57,595 nucleotides of DNA, taken from positions 1 to 57,595 of the forward strand of contig CAJUSF010000059.1 in the NCBI GenBank assembly GCA_910588945.1, written 5' to 3'. A program made the translations under genes and the position numbers. Under the pieces are notes generated by a model. That model saw only the letters and a list, made by a program, of their open reading frames with translations, searched no databases and was not told where the DNA came from. This document shows positions 24,190-30,851 of the stretch, in pieces. Every line of letters begins with the position of its first letter. The stretch's first letter is position 1. This DNA comes from an uncultured Eggerthellaceae bacterium. Its GTDB lineage: Bacteria > Actinomycetota > Coriobacteriia > Coriobacteriales > Eggerthellaceae.

Positions 24190-24455
24190 CTACTATCTCC
24201 GCTCCGCATTTCGGACAAAAGACCCATCTACTGTCGCCTAGACCGTAGCCGCACTCTGAGCATTTCGGGCGACGTTCTCCGTAATGCATCTTGCCCGGTA
24301 CCTTGTTGCACGTTCGCTTAGGCACATAATCCGTCTTGATGTAAGAGCCATCTTCCCTGTGTTCCCGAACAGTGAAGCAATCAGGCGGCTTGGATAAACC
24401 GACGCCTAAGCCGTAATGCTCTCCGCTGACGTCGTAGCCAAGAGAAAATCAACCA
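24173..24455 (-). pseudogene. Frameshifted zinc-ribbon gene
   Basis: The frame from 24448 to 24173 is open and reads ...YDVSGEHYGLGVGLSKPPDC, then CSECGYGLGDSRWVFCPKCG and AEIVDD, a typical zinc ribbon of this operon, but has no start codon near its beginning and follows in frame the TGA of the upstream gene. A properly placed ATG at 24455 (ATGGTTGA overlap) opens another frame reading MVDFLL and stopping at 24406. One extra G in the GG at the junction would join them as MVDFLLGYDVSG. This looks like a single-base deletion, natural or in the assembly. An internal ATG at 24289 could give a short product. Confidence 0.5.
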
Positions 24456-24694
24456 TTAACAACCTCCGCTCCACAGTTGGGGCGGGCGTTCCATCTTTTG
24501 ATTGCCTCTTCTTCGCTGTAGGCAAATCCACCGGATGCACCACATCCACCTTTGTGAACATCGCACACGACACATTTAGCCAGACCGTCTTTACAGTCTT
24601 CAAAATGCACACATGCTTCTACTTCAACGCAGTCACTCAACACTGGAGCACTGTCGCTGCCGCAAAATGGGCACGGTTCTAGTTCCTTAGGCAT
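24449..24694 (-). CDS. Lar-like zinc-ribbon protein
   Basis: An 81-residue protein. CPFCGSDSAPVL near the N-terminus, a central CVVCDVHKGGCGASGGFA and the end SEEEAIKRWNARP match the Lar-type restriction alleviation family, in which CPFCG, a second Cys pair and a final A-x-x-x-W-N-x-R are the signature. The founding member from the Rac prophage reduces host type I restriction; many homologues have no known role. Antirestriction is therefore only possible. Confidence 0.75.
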   Translation of the reverse strand: MPKELEPCPFCGSDSAPVLSDCVEVEACVHFEDCKDGLAKCVVCDVHKGGCGASGGFAYSEEEAIKRWNARPNCGAEVVNG

Positions 24695-25052
24695 AGTTCA
24701 CCTCTTTCTTGAACGTGAAAAACTCATCTTTTCCCTGAATGCAGACCATAATCTCATCGGGTGGTTCATCGGCGTATATGTTGTCCGTATTAAGCCTCAC
24801 ACGAGGAAGGTTGTTCTGCGAATATCCTAGGAATTCACAGCCTGTGATCTCTGTTTCCATTTCTCCTCCTAAGTAATGTCCGCACCATGGACAGAAGCTG
24901 ACCGGTACTCGCCATAGAAGTGATGAAAAGCTCCACTTCGAGCTGACAAGAAAAACGTGTAGATGGCAGCCATCCATATCCGTTCCGATCTTCGCGAACT
25001 GTCCGTCCTTGATGACGTATTCCGCTTCGTCTTGGCAATGCTTACACGGCAT
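24687..25052 (-). CDS. Zinc-ribbon phage protein
   Basis: A 121-residue protein with CKHC at residues 3-6 and CPWCGHYLGG at 54-63, a split zinc ribbon. Between them is GTDMDGCHLHVFLVSSKW, a beta-rich insert. The C-terminal half (GYSQNNLPRVRLNTDNIYAD, then DEIMVCIQGKDEFFTFKK) is a separate small domain. Both ends overlap neighbours by 8-11 bases. Function unknown. Confidence 0.65.
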   Translation of the reverse strand: MPCKHCQDEAEYVIKDGQFAKIGTDMDGCHLHVFLVSSKWSFSSLLWRVPVSFCPWCGHYLGGEMETEITGCEFLGYSQNNLPRVRLNTDNIYADEPPDEIMVCIQGKDEFFTFKKEVNYA

Positions 25053-25362
25053 CTATCTCCACCCCCAACGCTTCAAGATCCTCTTTGAAGTCTTTTACCA
25101 GCGAAAAAAGATGGTTTGAACAAGCCCACGGTTCGCGGTTAAAGCTGTCTACGTAGTTGTTCAAGGCTATACATGCTTCCTTTGCTACCTGCTCCAGCTG
25201 TTGATAGTGTTGCTCTTCGATAAACCTGTGATCGTTTACATCGACCTTTGTTATCTGACTCATGGTGTCGTCTGGGTCATTTATCTTCCATCGCAACACG
25301 TAGCCAATTTTCTTCTTAGGTAGCTCTTTCGGCTTCATAGCCTCTGATGAACAGTCGCTCAT
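25042..25362 (-). CDS. Small phage protein of unknown function
   Basis: A 106-residue protein. The N-terminal half has GYVLRWKINDPDDTMSQITK, a beta strand pair; the C-terminal half is helical (YQQLEQVAKEACIALNNYVD, EDLEALGVEIDAV). The start overlaps the preceding stop by 4 bases (ATGA). No family recognised. Confidence 0.55.
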   Translation of the reverse strand: MSDCSSEAMKPKELPKKKIGYVLRWKINDPDDTMSQITKVDVNDHRFIEEQHYQQLEQVAKEACIALNNYVDSFNREPWACSNHLFSLVKDFKEDLEALGVEIDAV

Positions 25363-25478
25363 GACTCTCTCTTTTCTGCCCAGAAACAGTAGCCGTCTGG
25401 TCTAGTGTTCGCCATGACAAGCTCACCGACCTCTTGAGCTTCGTCATAGATCTCCTCGCTGATGATGTACTCACTCAT
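25359..25478 (-). CDS. 39-residue phage protein
   Basis: A very short gene, MSEYIISEEIYDEAQEVGEL then VMANTRPDGYCFWAEKRES. It overlaps the upstream gene by 8 bases and the downstream start by 4 (ATGA), so it lies in the same coupled series. The acidic N-terminal helix and the Y-C-F-W line suggest a real small protein. Function unknown. Confidence 0.55.
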   Translation of the reverse strand: MSEYIISEEIYDEAQEVGELVMANTRPDGYCFWAEKRES

Positions 25479-25662
25479 TGGTATCACCGTCCACACGCTT
25501 CGGGTGCTCAAATATCGTCCCGACCGCAATGACTGCTACAGCACAGAGTGTGTCACCGAAGCATTTGATCCGCCATGCGCAATCACTGTCGCACTGATCA
25601 TCTAGCGTGGCATCGTAGGGAGTGTTGAATTTCCATGGAGATAACTTAAATGGGCACTTCAT
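25471..25662 (-). CDS. Small Cys-containing protein with a hydrophobic helix
   Basis: A 63-residue protein, MKCPFKLSPWKFNTPYDATL.... Cys at 3, 24, 28, 34 and 40 lie before and in a hydrophobic stretch, TLCAVAVIAVGTIF, which could be a short membrane segment or a buried helix. The C-x-x-x-C-x-W-R-I-K-C line resembles a zinc site. Coupled to its neighbours by overlaps of 4 and 8 bases. Confidence 0.55.
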   Translation of the reverse strand: MKCPFKLSPWKFNTPYDATLDDQCDSDCAWRIKCFGDTLCAVAVIAVGTIFEHPKRVDGDTNE

Positions 25663-25868
25663 TCGGCATCACTTCCCAGCTTTTCCCCACACATGGGGCA
25701 GTAGTTGATATGCCCAGAAAAGGCGACAGCATAAGGGTCGCTGCCTTCATTAAATACAAGGCGAGGTTTTTCAAAGTCACTATTACGAACACGAACATTG
25801 ACTTTTAAAGTTGGCATACAAATAATCGGCGTATTCATGGCATCGCCGTAGCAATATTCGCAAGTCAT
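25659..25868 (-). CDS. Split zinc-ribbon protein
   Basis: A 69-residue protein (counting from the second of two adjacent ATGs). CEYCYGDA near the N-terminus and NYCPMCGEKL near the C-terminus form a zinc ribbon separated by a 50-residue beta-rich insert (LKVNVRVRNSDFEKPRLVF). The layout is common in small phage proteins of Firmicutes and Actinobacteria. Role unknown. Confidence 0.65.
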   Translation of the reverse strand: MTCEYCYGDAMNTPIICMPTLKVNVRVRNSDFEKPRLVFNEGSDPYAVAFSGHINYCPMCGEKLGSDAE

Positions 25869-26119
25869 CACTCACCCCTATCTACGCGCGCCCCACAGTT
25901 CGGACAATAATTTACAGAAAGCCAATCAATGGCATCTGCCATGGCTCGACCAGAAACGTATACACCACAGTGTGAGCAGAATTCACCGCCGCCGGTTGCA
26001 TGAGTCAGAACGCAAGCGCGCTCTGGAACGTAAGCACCCCATTCGTCGTGATCCTTGAAAACAACACGGCTCGGCGCTTTATCCCATACCGACTCGCATA
26101 TCATTGTTGATTCGTCCAT
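25868..26119 (-). CDS. Zinc-ribbon phage protein
   Basis: An 83-residue protein, MDESTMICESVWDKAPSRVV.... CSHCGVYV and NYCPNCGARV form the ribbon; the first half has Cys8 and Cys35 as further ligands possibly. The start overlaps the preceding stop by three bases (GTGATG). Role unknown. Confidence 0.65.
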   Translation of the reverse strand: MDESTMICESVWDKAPSRVVFKDHDEWGAYVPERACVLTHATGGGEFCSHCGVYVSGRAMADAIDWLSVNYCPNCGARVDRGE

Positions 26120-26409
26120 CACGCACCCCTCTCTATAGGAGGTTCAGGTAGAGGCATCCAGTGCGTGACCATGGGCTCAAAGAAGTATGACCAGCCCCTT
26201 ATATACCAATCGCTACTATATGTTGGAGCGCCCCAAAAATTATCTTTTCCTTCGGGGTCAGCTTTCTTGGGAACTTCGCGCAGCGAACCTGTGTAAACAC
26301 CTTTTCTTGTCGGTTCGTTCTTGTCAATGACGTAAAGGAGAAGCTCGCCGTTATGGTCTTGCTCTGAATACGGTTCAGGCATACGCTCTGAACATGCAAT
26401 CCATTCCAT
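26119..26409 (-). CDS. DUF551-type phage protein
   Basis: A 96-residue protein starting MEWIACSERMPEP and ending VTHWMPLPEPPIERGA. The W-I-x-x-x-E-R-M-P-E start and T-H-W-M-P-L-P-E-P-P end are the diagnostic features of the DUF551 family, found in many phages and of unknown function. The middle is longer than in most members. Its last four codons overlap the next gene. Confidence 0.8.
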   Translation of the reverse strand: MEWIACSERMPEPYSEQDHNGELLLYVIDKNEPTRKGVYTGSLREVPKKADPEGKDNFWGAPTYSSDWYIRGWSYFFEPMVTHWMPLPEPPIERGA

Positions 26410-27221
26410 TATGCACCCCTCTCTATGAGGGCGGTGAGACGGTCTGCGAATATCACAATCTCGACTTCTATGTCACCGTCATCGCGAGCGGCAAGCGTAT
26501 AGAGATCATCCCGTAGCTTCTCTAGGCTGTCGGGTTCGCGGTGGGTGAGCCTACGCGCGTCATGGTCTTCGCAGTCGCCGTCTTCTTCGTTGGAGCACTG
26601 GACAAGGCCGCACTCTCTGTTCACGAACTCCTCTACATGCAGCCTTTCGCCACTGTCCAAGTCCCACACCGTATCGCCCTTACATATACGCTCGCCGTTA
26701 GCGTCGAATACGGGGAGTTCGTGGGTGAGTGCTGTTCGCGCGTACTTCTCGAAAGAGTTTCCAACATCGATAAGGATTGCTGCTTCATCGTCGGCATCTA
26801 GCACATTGCTCAGTATTCCTTGATATATGCCATACGTTGGATAGACCGTATCCCCGACCTTTATCTCCACTCCATCGGCATCTAGCACCTTGGGAGCAGG
26901 GCGCTTTACGAACTCGTCTTTCATGTAATGCGCACTTCCAGCCGTTCCTTGTAGAGCGAAGCAGTATTTTCCATCATTAAAAATATTGATGCTTTGAATG
27001 ACACATTTATCGCCCGTGTCTGGATGCTCGATATCATCCCCGAACTGCACGGGTTTTCCATCTTCAAAGCGTGGGCGCGGGATGTAGTAGTGCTCTATTT
27101 CGTCGGCGATGGCTTTAGTTTCCGATGCGTAAAGAGCCGAAATCCTTGTGCCATCGAGAATACCAAACGAGGAATCATCGGTGCTATATTGCTGCAACCG
27201 CTCATGCAGTAGTTTTTCCAT
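26409..27221 (-). CDS. Phage protein with repeated DANGERIxxGDTVW-type domains
   Basis: A 270-residue acidic protein. Three related segments occur: FEDGKPVQFGDDIEHPDTGD, LDADGVEIKVGDTVYPTYGI and FDANGERICKGDTVWDLDSG. Each has the form (F/L)-D-x-x-G-x-x-(I/V)-x-x-G-D-x-(V/I), suggesting a triplicated small beta barrel of KOW or Tudor-like type. Helical segments flank them. Proteins with one to three such units are frequent in phages of Coriobacteriia and Bifidobacteria (family recollection, not checked). Function unknown. Confidence 0.7.
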   Translation of the reverse strand: MEKLLHERLQQYSTDDSSFGILDGTRISALYASETKAIADEIEHYYIPRPRFEDGKPVQFGDDIEHPDTGDKCVIQSINIFNDGKYCFALQGTAGSAHYMKDEFVKRPAPKVLDADGVEIKVGDTVYPTYGIYQGILSNVLDADDEAAILIDVGNSFEKYARTALTHELPVFDANGERICKGDTVWDLDSGERLHVEEFVNRECGLVQCSNEEDGDCEDHDARRLTHREPDSLEKLRDDLYTLAARDDGDIEVEIVIFADRLTALIERGA

Positions 27222-27712
27222 TAATTCTCCTTAGATTCAGGCTTGAAAAATACAAGCCAGTGGGTTTTACTAGATCCCGGTCGACGATTACCAAACACGG
27301 GTTTTACAGGCGCGCATTTAAGAATCTCGCTAAGCCCTATGCGGTATTCGTACCACTTGAAAACGAGCGTGCCATTTTTAGACAACACGCGCCAGCATTC
27401 TGAAAATGCCTTGGTCATCCACTCTGTCCATTCCTTAGGAAGAGCACCGTATTTCTTCGATTGCCAACCGGTAGAACCTGCGAATAAATGAGGTGGGTCG
27501 AACACAACGAGTGGAAAAGCGCCATCATCGAATGGAAGACACGTAACATCTGCAACCAAGTCGGGTCTTATTTCAAGCATGCGCCCATCACACAGAATCT
27601 CGGTCACATCTTCTCGGTTGTCGCAAAAGAGAACCGAGGGGTGCTTGTCGTCGAAATAAAACATTCTCGATCCGCAGCATGGATCTAATATCGGGGGATG
27701 CTCACTCGCCAT
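27221..27712 (-). CDS. SAM-dependent DNA methyltransferase-like protein
   Basis: A 163-residue protein. Motif I is ILDPCCGSRMFYFD, motif IV is LVVFDPPHLF, with DVTCLPFDDGAF between. A helix (WTEWMTKAFSECWRVLSKNG) and TLVFKWYE, then HWLVFFKP, complete a class I methyltransferase core without an obvious target recognition domain. Motif IV reads DPPH rather than the usual (D/N)PP(Y/F/W). This may be an amino-methyltransferase acting on phage DNA, giving protection from restriction; substrate is inferred. The ATG at 27712 overlaps the preceding gene. Confidence 0.78.
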   Translation of the reverse strand: MASEHPPILDPCCGSRMFYFDDKHPSVLFCDNREDVTEILCDGRMLEIRPDLVADVTCLPFDDGAFPLVVFDPPHLFAGSTGWQSKKYGALPKEWTEWMTKAFSECWRVLSKNGTLVFKWYEYRIGLSEILKCAPVKPVFGNRRPGSSKTHWLVFFKPESKEN

Positions 27713-27968
27713 AGTACCCACGCTTTCGGTTCTTCTCGATGGTTAATTGCCGAAGATGCTCCACCTCTTCATCGGTGAAGTTCATGCGAAGAGCGGTTTC
27801 CGTTGCTTGGATGATATCCATGAGTTCCACACCGTATGCAATCTCATCTACCGAAGAAAAGTAGGCTTCTCTTGCTTCACTGACCTCTTCATCGATCTTG
27901 GCTATCTGATCCGCGTTGTCCCGTTCATTCAGCTTAGCCATAGCTGGGAAACGGTAGAAGTTACTCAT
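27702..27968 (-). CDS. MazG-like protein
   Basis: An 88-residue helical protein. KIDEEVSEAREAYFSSVDEI then AYGVELMDIIQATETALRMN carry the E-E-x-x-E and E-x-x-D-x-x-x-x layout of MazG-type NTP pyrophosphohydrolases, where the acidic residues bind Mg. At under 90 residues it is a single helix-bundle subunit. In phages such proteins may clear altered nucleotides or alarmone. The start abuts the pentapeptide gene stop. Confidence 0.7.
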   Translation of the reverse strand: MSNFYRFPAMAKLNERDNADQIAKIDEEVSEAREAYFSSVDEIAYGVELMDIIQATETALRMNFTDEEVEHLRQLTIEKNRKRGYYGE

Positions 27969-28687
27969 TAGTAGTCCACCGCCTCTTCACGTGTCATGAA
28001 GAAATGAATTCCAGAAGCACACTCATTCCAGCGGTCTTCGCAGAAAGGCTCAGTGGGTTCAACGGTCACGCCGTTACTGTATGTGAATGAGTCGTCATAG
28101 TCTGAATAGACGCACTCAGATCCATCAATAGGGTTACCCTCAAGATCAGTGATACTCACAACGCGAGCCTTTGAAGCTCGGCACTTGCGACCAGAGCCAT
28201 TGCTGCGCTTTGCGTCTGCCGGGATCTCAAGCTCGATGATACACCGCTTACCGTGACCGTAGCGCGCTTTCTTGAACCCGATAAAAGATCCTTTTTCGGG
28301 ACATATGCAGGTCTGGGCGAAGAGCAGGGCTGCATTTTTTACATCGCGCAGGTCGGCATCGCACAGGTTGGCATCGCACAGGTTGGCATCGCACAGGTTG
28401 GCACCGCACAGGTTGGCATGGCGCAGGTCGGCATGGCGCAGGTTGGCATCGCACAGGTTGGCACCGCGCAGGTTGGCATCGCACAGGTTGGCATCGCACA
28501 GGTTGGCATCGCGCAGGTCGGCATCGCACAGGTTGGCATGGCGCAGGTTGGCATGGCGCAGGTTGGCATCGCACAGGTTGGCACCGCGCAGGTTGGCATC
28601 GCACAGGTTGGCACGCTTACCGCCTTCTTCGTTATAAAGCCATTTACGGTGTAGGTCTAGAATGGTATCGAGTTCCTGTTGGTTCAC
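27968..28687 (-). CDS. Pentapeptide-repeat protein with C-terminal DUF5758-like domain
   Basis: A 239-residue protein. Residues about 27-116 are 18 consecutive pentapeptides of the form A-(N/D)-L-(C/R)-(D/G/H), a right-handed quadrilateral beta helix. The centre residue is always Leu. Residues 120-239 (GSFIGFKKARYGHGKRCIIE, KRSNGSGRKCRASKARVVSI, ending GIHFFMTREEAVDY) match the domain commonly fused to such repeats in phages and called DUF5758. Pentapeptide proteins such as Qnr mimic DNA and bind gyrase; whether this one does so is open. The coding DNA is a near-perfect 15-bp tandem repeat. Confidence 0.85.
   Translation of the reverse strand: MNQQELDTILDLHRKWLYNEEGGKRANLCDANLRGANLCDANLRHANLRHANLCDADLRDANLCDANLCDANLRGANLCDANLRHADLRHANLCGANLCDANLCDANLCDADLRDVKNAALLFAQTCICPEKGSFIGFKKARYGHGKRCIIELEIPADAKRSNGSGRKCRASKARVVSITDLEGNPIDGSECVYSDYDDSFTYSNGVTVEPTEPFCEDRWNECASGIHFFMTREEAVDY
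28345..28614 (-). repeat. 15-bp tandem repeat array encoding the pentapeptides
   Basis: About eighteen 15-bp units, on the plus strand mostly GCATCGCACAGGTTG with variants GCACCGCGCAGGTTG, GCATGGCGCAGGTTG and GCATCGCGCAGGTCG. Variation is confined to a few positions. Since the unit is a multiple of three without stops, other frames on both strands are also open across the array. The uniformity suggests recent expansion or gene conversion, with repeat number likely to vary. Confidence 0.85.
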
Positions 28688-28902
28688 GCTATTTTCCTTT
28701 CAAATACCTCACAAGCATGTGAGTCTCCATGGACTAGGTCAGCCCTAGGTTCATCGTTTAGAATTGGTTCGGATAGACACAGCTCTGTGTCTTTGGTTAA
28801 CTTCTGGAAGTACTCGCATTCTTTGCATTTGGCTGCTTCCCACTCTTCGGGCTGCTCATGGGAAGGTGGTGTCGCGAGCTTCCATTCGTCATAACTTGTC
28901 AT
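28684..28902 (-). CDS. Small Cys-containing phage protein
   Basis: A 72-residue protein, MTSYDEWKLATPPSHEQPEE.... CKECEYFQKLT, a later ELCLSEP and ACEVFERK supply four Cys with spacing of a small zinc-binding fold. The N-terminal D-E-W-K-L-A-T-P pattern is common in small phage proteins of this type. Start and stop overlap neighbours by 4 bases. Confidence 0.6.
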   Translation of the reverse strand: MTSYDEWKLATPPSHEQPEEWEAAKCKECEYFQKLTKDTELCLSEPILNDEPRADLVHGDSHACEVFERKIA

Positions 28903-29261
28903 AGGTTCAATCCGAGTTTTTTGAAGGTATCAAGATAGCCCGGCAAAGTCTTTTTAAGCATTGCATGTGCAAGTCCCTTAGACTTGAACTGCATATTCAA
29001 TAAACAAGTTCCGTCTTCACATCTGGTTAGTTGACAGTCAGGAAGCACTATGGAGCACTCTTGGCACTTGACAACGGTTTTTGTTCCGTCATTCCAAAAA
29101 ACTATAGTTGCAGGAGTATTGAATATGACTCTTTCAACTTTCAGTTTTTGTTGCTTTCTATCTGATATACCCCATGGCTTATGTCCATAAGGGAGAAGCT
29201 GTCTGATATTGTCCACGTCCACATGACACACACCTGATCCAGAACCGGTACTCTCATCCAT
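28899..29261 (-). CDS. Phage protein with FWNDGTKTVVKCQE motif
   Basis: A 120-residue protein. The line VIFNTPATIVFWNDGTKTVV, then KCQE, is a motif I associate with a widespread small phage protein family of unknown role. Two further Cys pairs (CSIVLPDCQLTRCEDG) and a C-terminal helix follow. It overlaps the zinc-ribbon gene downstream of the HNH gene by 8 bases. Confidence 0.65.
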   Translation of the reverse strand: MDESTGSGSGVCHVDVDNIRQLLPYGHKPWGISDRKQQKLKVERVIFNTPATIVFWNDGTKTVVKCQECSIVLPDCQLTRCEDGTCLLNMQFKSKGLAHAMLKKTLPGYLDTFKKLGLNL

Positions 29262-29391
29262 TGTTTTTCTTCTTCCTTCGTAGGTATTCTTTGAAGCATT
29301 TAGGGCAAACTAGATTGCCTGCTTTAGTTGCAACCACTCGTTTATCTGGGAGAACTTCTCCACAAATCGAGCAGTGTAGTTTTTCGGTCAC
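29254..29391 (-). CDS. 45-residue zinc-ribbon protein
   Basis: A short protein started at a GTG (29391) that overlaps the preceding stop (GTGTGA) and has GGAGGTGAG upstream. Sequence: MTEKLHCSICGEVLPDKRVV, then LVCPKCFKEYLRRKKKNNG. CSICG and CPKC make a zinc ribbon with a basic tail, suggesting nucleic acid binding. Confidence 0.65.
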   Translation of the reverse strand: MTEKLHCSICGEVLPDKRVVATKAGNLVCPKCFKEYLRRKKKNNG

Positions 29392-29861
29392 ACTCTCACC
29401 TCCCGAACAACATTGCCTTCGCGATCGGTGATGCGCCAGAATCCGCACGAATAAAGGTCTGGACTGTGAATCTCGTAGCTATCAGGGAGGGAGCCTGTCC
29501 ACCAACCTCTCTGAAAACCTTCGTGATCCCAGATCCATTGAACCTTGAGCAATCCTTTATGGATCTTTCCGTGGCAGCCTGTTGTGCCTGAACCACAGAC
29601 CGCCAACAGCGCCGGCCGCAATAAAAAAGAACCTTGCTCGGTTCTTAGATCAAAGACTCTTTTGATGCCCTTAGGAGGGGTGTGGTGAGCGTTTGTTGCC
29701 CTCGTCCCGCAGCATATGCAGACTGCATCGTCGTCGAGCGAGTACCTGTCAACGCTTGCAGGTGTCGGCTTCTTCCCCTTGTAGTGTGCCATGTAGTGAG
29801 GTTTGCCATAGCACTCCGCTATCGGGTAAGCGAGACCTTGGAGCTTACCGTCGTAGATCAT
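29388..29861 (-). CDS. HNH-type nuclease or NinG-like recombination protein
   Basis: A 157-residue protein; GGAGGTGATCGA precedes the ATG at 29861. CICCGTRATNAHHTPPKG is followed by LLAVCGSGTTGCHGKIHKG, giving a Cys-bound HNH core (AHH, then N-like position and CHGKIH). The N-terminal part (YGKPHYMAHYKGKKPTPASV) and the C-terminal beta domain are not familiar. It lies next to the replication initiator, where phages often encode recombination endonucleases. Nuclease function is inferred from the motif. Confidence 0.75.
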   Translation of the reverse strand: MIYDGKLQGLAYPIAECYGKPHYMAHYKGKKPTPASVDRYSLDDDAVCICCGTRATNAHHTPPKGIKRVFDLRTEQGSFLLRPALLAVCGSGTTGCHGKIHKGLLKVQWIWDHEGFQRGWWTGSLPDSYEIHSPDLYSCGFWRITDREGNVVREVRV

Positions 29862-30517
29862 TCGATCACCTCCAATTCTGCTAAAGCATCGCGGTCGCAA
29901 TTCGGGCAGAGCATTTTTCCTTCGCTCGATCGCCATTCATGGGAAGAACAACGCTTGCAGATGAATCCCGTCACTGTCCAACCTTGAGGTAGCGCAGCGG
30001 CCTTCGCCGCTGACGCTGCGCTATCCTCTAAAGGTTTTTGGTTTTGTTTATCAAAACCAAAACCTTTGGTTTTAGTTTTAGTTGCAACCAGATTGCATTC
30101 CGCTGGGTTCCTATTCGGTAACCCGCTGGGTTTTTGCTGGGTTTTACGCTTCGGTTTCCGACCGCCCTTTTTACCGTTCTCACGGGCGATTTCTGCTTTC
30201 CTTTGATACTTGGCAATATTGGCCATCGCGCGCTCTGAAGTGATCGAACTCTCATCGTTTTCGACCCTCTCGAAGAGCCCAATTTCGAGCATCGTTAAAA
30301 CCCATTTTTCGAAGAGTTCGAAACCCACGTTTAACCGATGACAAACCGACTGGGTTTTCAGTGGGTTATCGAAGATCTTCAAAGGTTTCTCATCGTCATA
30401 GATGAGCTCAAGAAGCACCCAATATGCATCAACCGCAGCACCGCCGCAGCTCAACCGCAAAAGCATGATCTTCTCGTCTGAATTGGCGGTCGTTTCATGG
30501 TCGAAGTAATGCATCAT
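29858..30517 (-). CDS. Phage replication initiator (Lin1244-type N-terminus)
   Basis: A 219-residue protein. Residues 1-100 (MMHYFDHETTANSDEKIMLL, CGGAAVDAYWVLLELIYDDE) match the N-terminal winged-helix domain of the DUF4373 / Lin1244 family of replisome organisers. The middle is basic with ARENGKKGGRKPKRKTQQKP, and the C-terminus holds a zinc ribbon, CKRCSSHEWRSSEGKMLCPN. The gene itself contains repeats that could serve as the origin. GGAGG precedes the start. It would load the host helicase onto phage DNA. No helicase or loader gene is seen nearby. Confidence 0.78.
   Translation of the reverse strand: MMHYFDHETTANSDEKIMLLRLSCGGAAVDAYWVLLELIYDDEKPLKIFDNPLKTQSVCHRLNVGFELFEKWVLTMLEIGLFERVENDESSITSERAMANIAKYQRKAEIARENGKKGGRKPKRKTQQKPSGLPNRNPAECNLVATKTKTKGFGFDKQNQKPLEDSAASAAKAAALPQGWTVTGFICKRCSSHEWRSSEGKMLCPNCDRDALAELEVIE
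30030..30366. other. Candidate replication origin inside the initiator gene
   Basis: The heptamer CTGGGTT occurs on the plus strand at 30103-30109, 30126-30132, 30137-30143 and 30350-30356, with GTGGGTT at 30361-30367. At 30031-30090 lies an A/T-rich palindromic stretch built on AAAACCAAA/TTTGGTTTT. Iterons plus an A/T-rich stretch inside the initiator gene is the layout of lambda-type origins. The repeats are seen; origin function is inferred. Confidence 0.45.
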
Positions 30518-30849
30518 AATCCTCCCGCCGTATTCCATTCGCTCTGACGTTGATTCTCCAGAAGCCTCGCAGACAGCTTGTAGACGTTGATCGCTTCCTT
30601 TGCGCTGTCATACTCAGCTTGAGCGCAATCACGAGCATAGAGAGCATCTCTGACGCTCGGATCTCCCTTCAAAGCCATCTGAATGAAGGTCACCGGCTCG
30701 CCGCCTGCCTTCATCTCTAGGGCGCGGGTATGCTTGGCGATCTGATAATCACGCTCGGCTTCAGCAAGCTTTATCCCGCGTATCTTAGATTCCTCAACCG
30801 CTTGCTGCATCAGCTTCAAATCACGTTGGATTTCACTGATAAGATCCAT
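30514..30849 (-). CDS. Phage protein, helical, next to RecT
   Basis: A 111-residue protein, MDLISEIQRDLKLMQQAVEE.... It is a long coiled coil in its first half (KIRGIKLAEAERDYQIAKHT) with a second helix region (ARDCAQAEYDSAKEAINVYK). It overlaps the initiator gene by 4 bases and is placed between RecT and the initiator. A role with RecT or as a helper of replication is possible by position only. Confidence 0.65.
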   Translation of the reverse strand: MDLISEIQRDLKLMQQAVEESKIRGIKLAEAERDYQIAKHTRALEMKAGGEPVTFIQMALKGDPSVRDALYARDCAQAEYDSAKEAINVYKLSARLLENQRQSEWNTAGGL

Positions 30850-30851
30850 GA

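Noticed and set aside
28345..28614. Possible CRISPR array
   Set aside because: Repeat units are 15 bp with no spacers and encode pentapeptides; no cas genes nearby.
28253..28654. Long open frames on both strands over the pentapeptide array
   Set aside because: The 15-bp unit has no stop in any frame, so these are shadows of the pentapeptide gene; only the minus-strand frame has a start with its neighbours and a conserved C-terminal domain.
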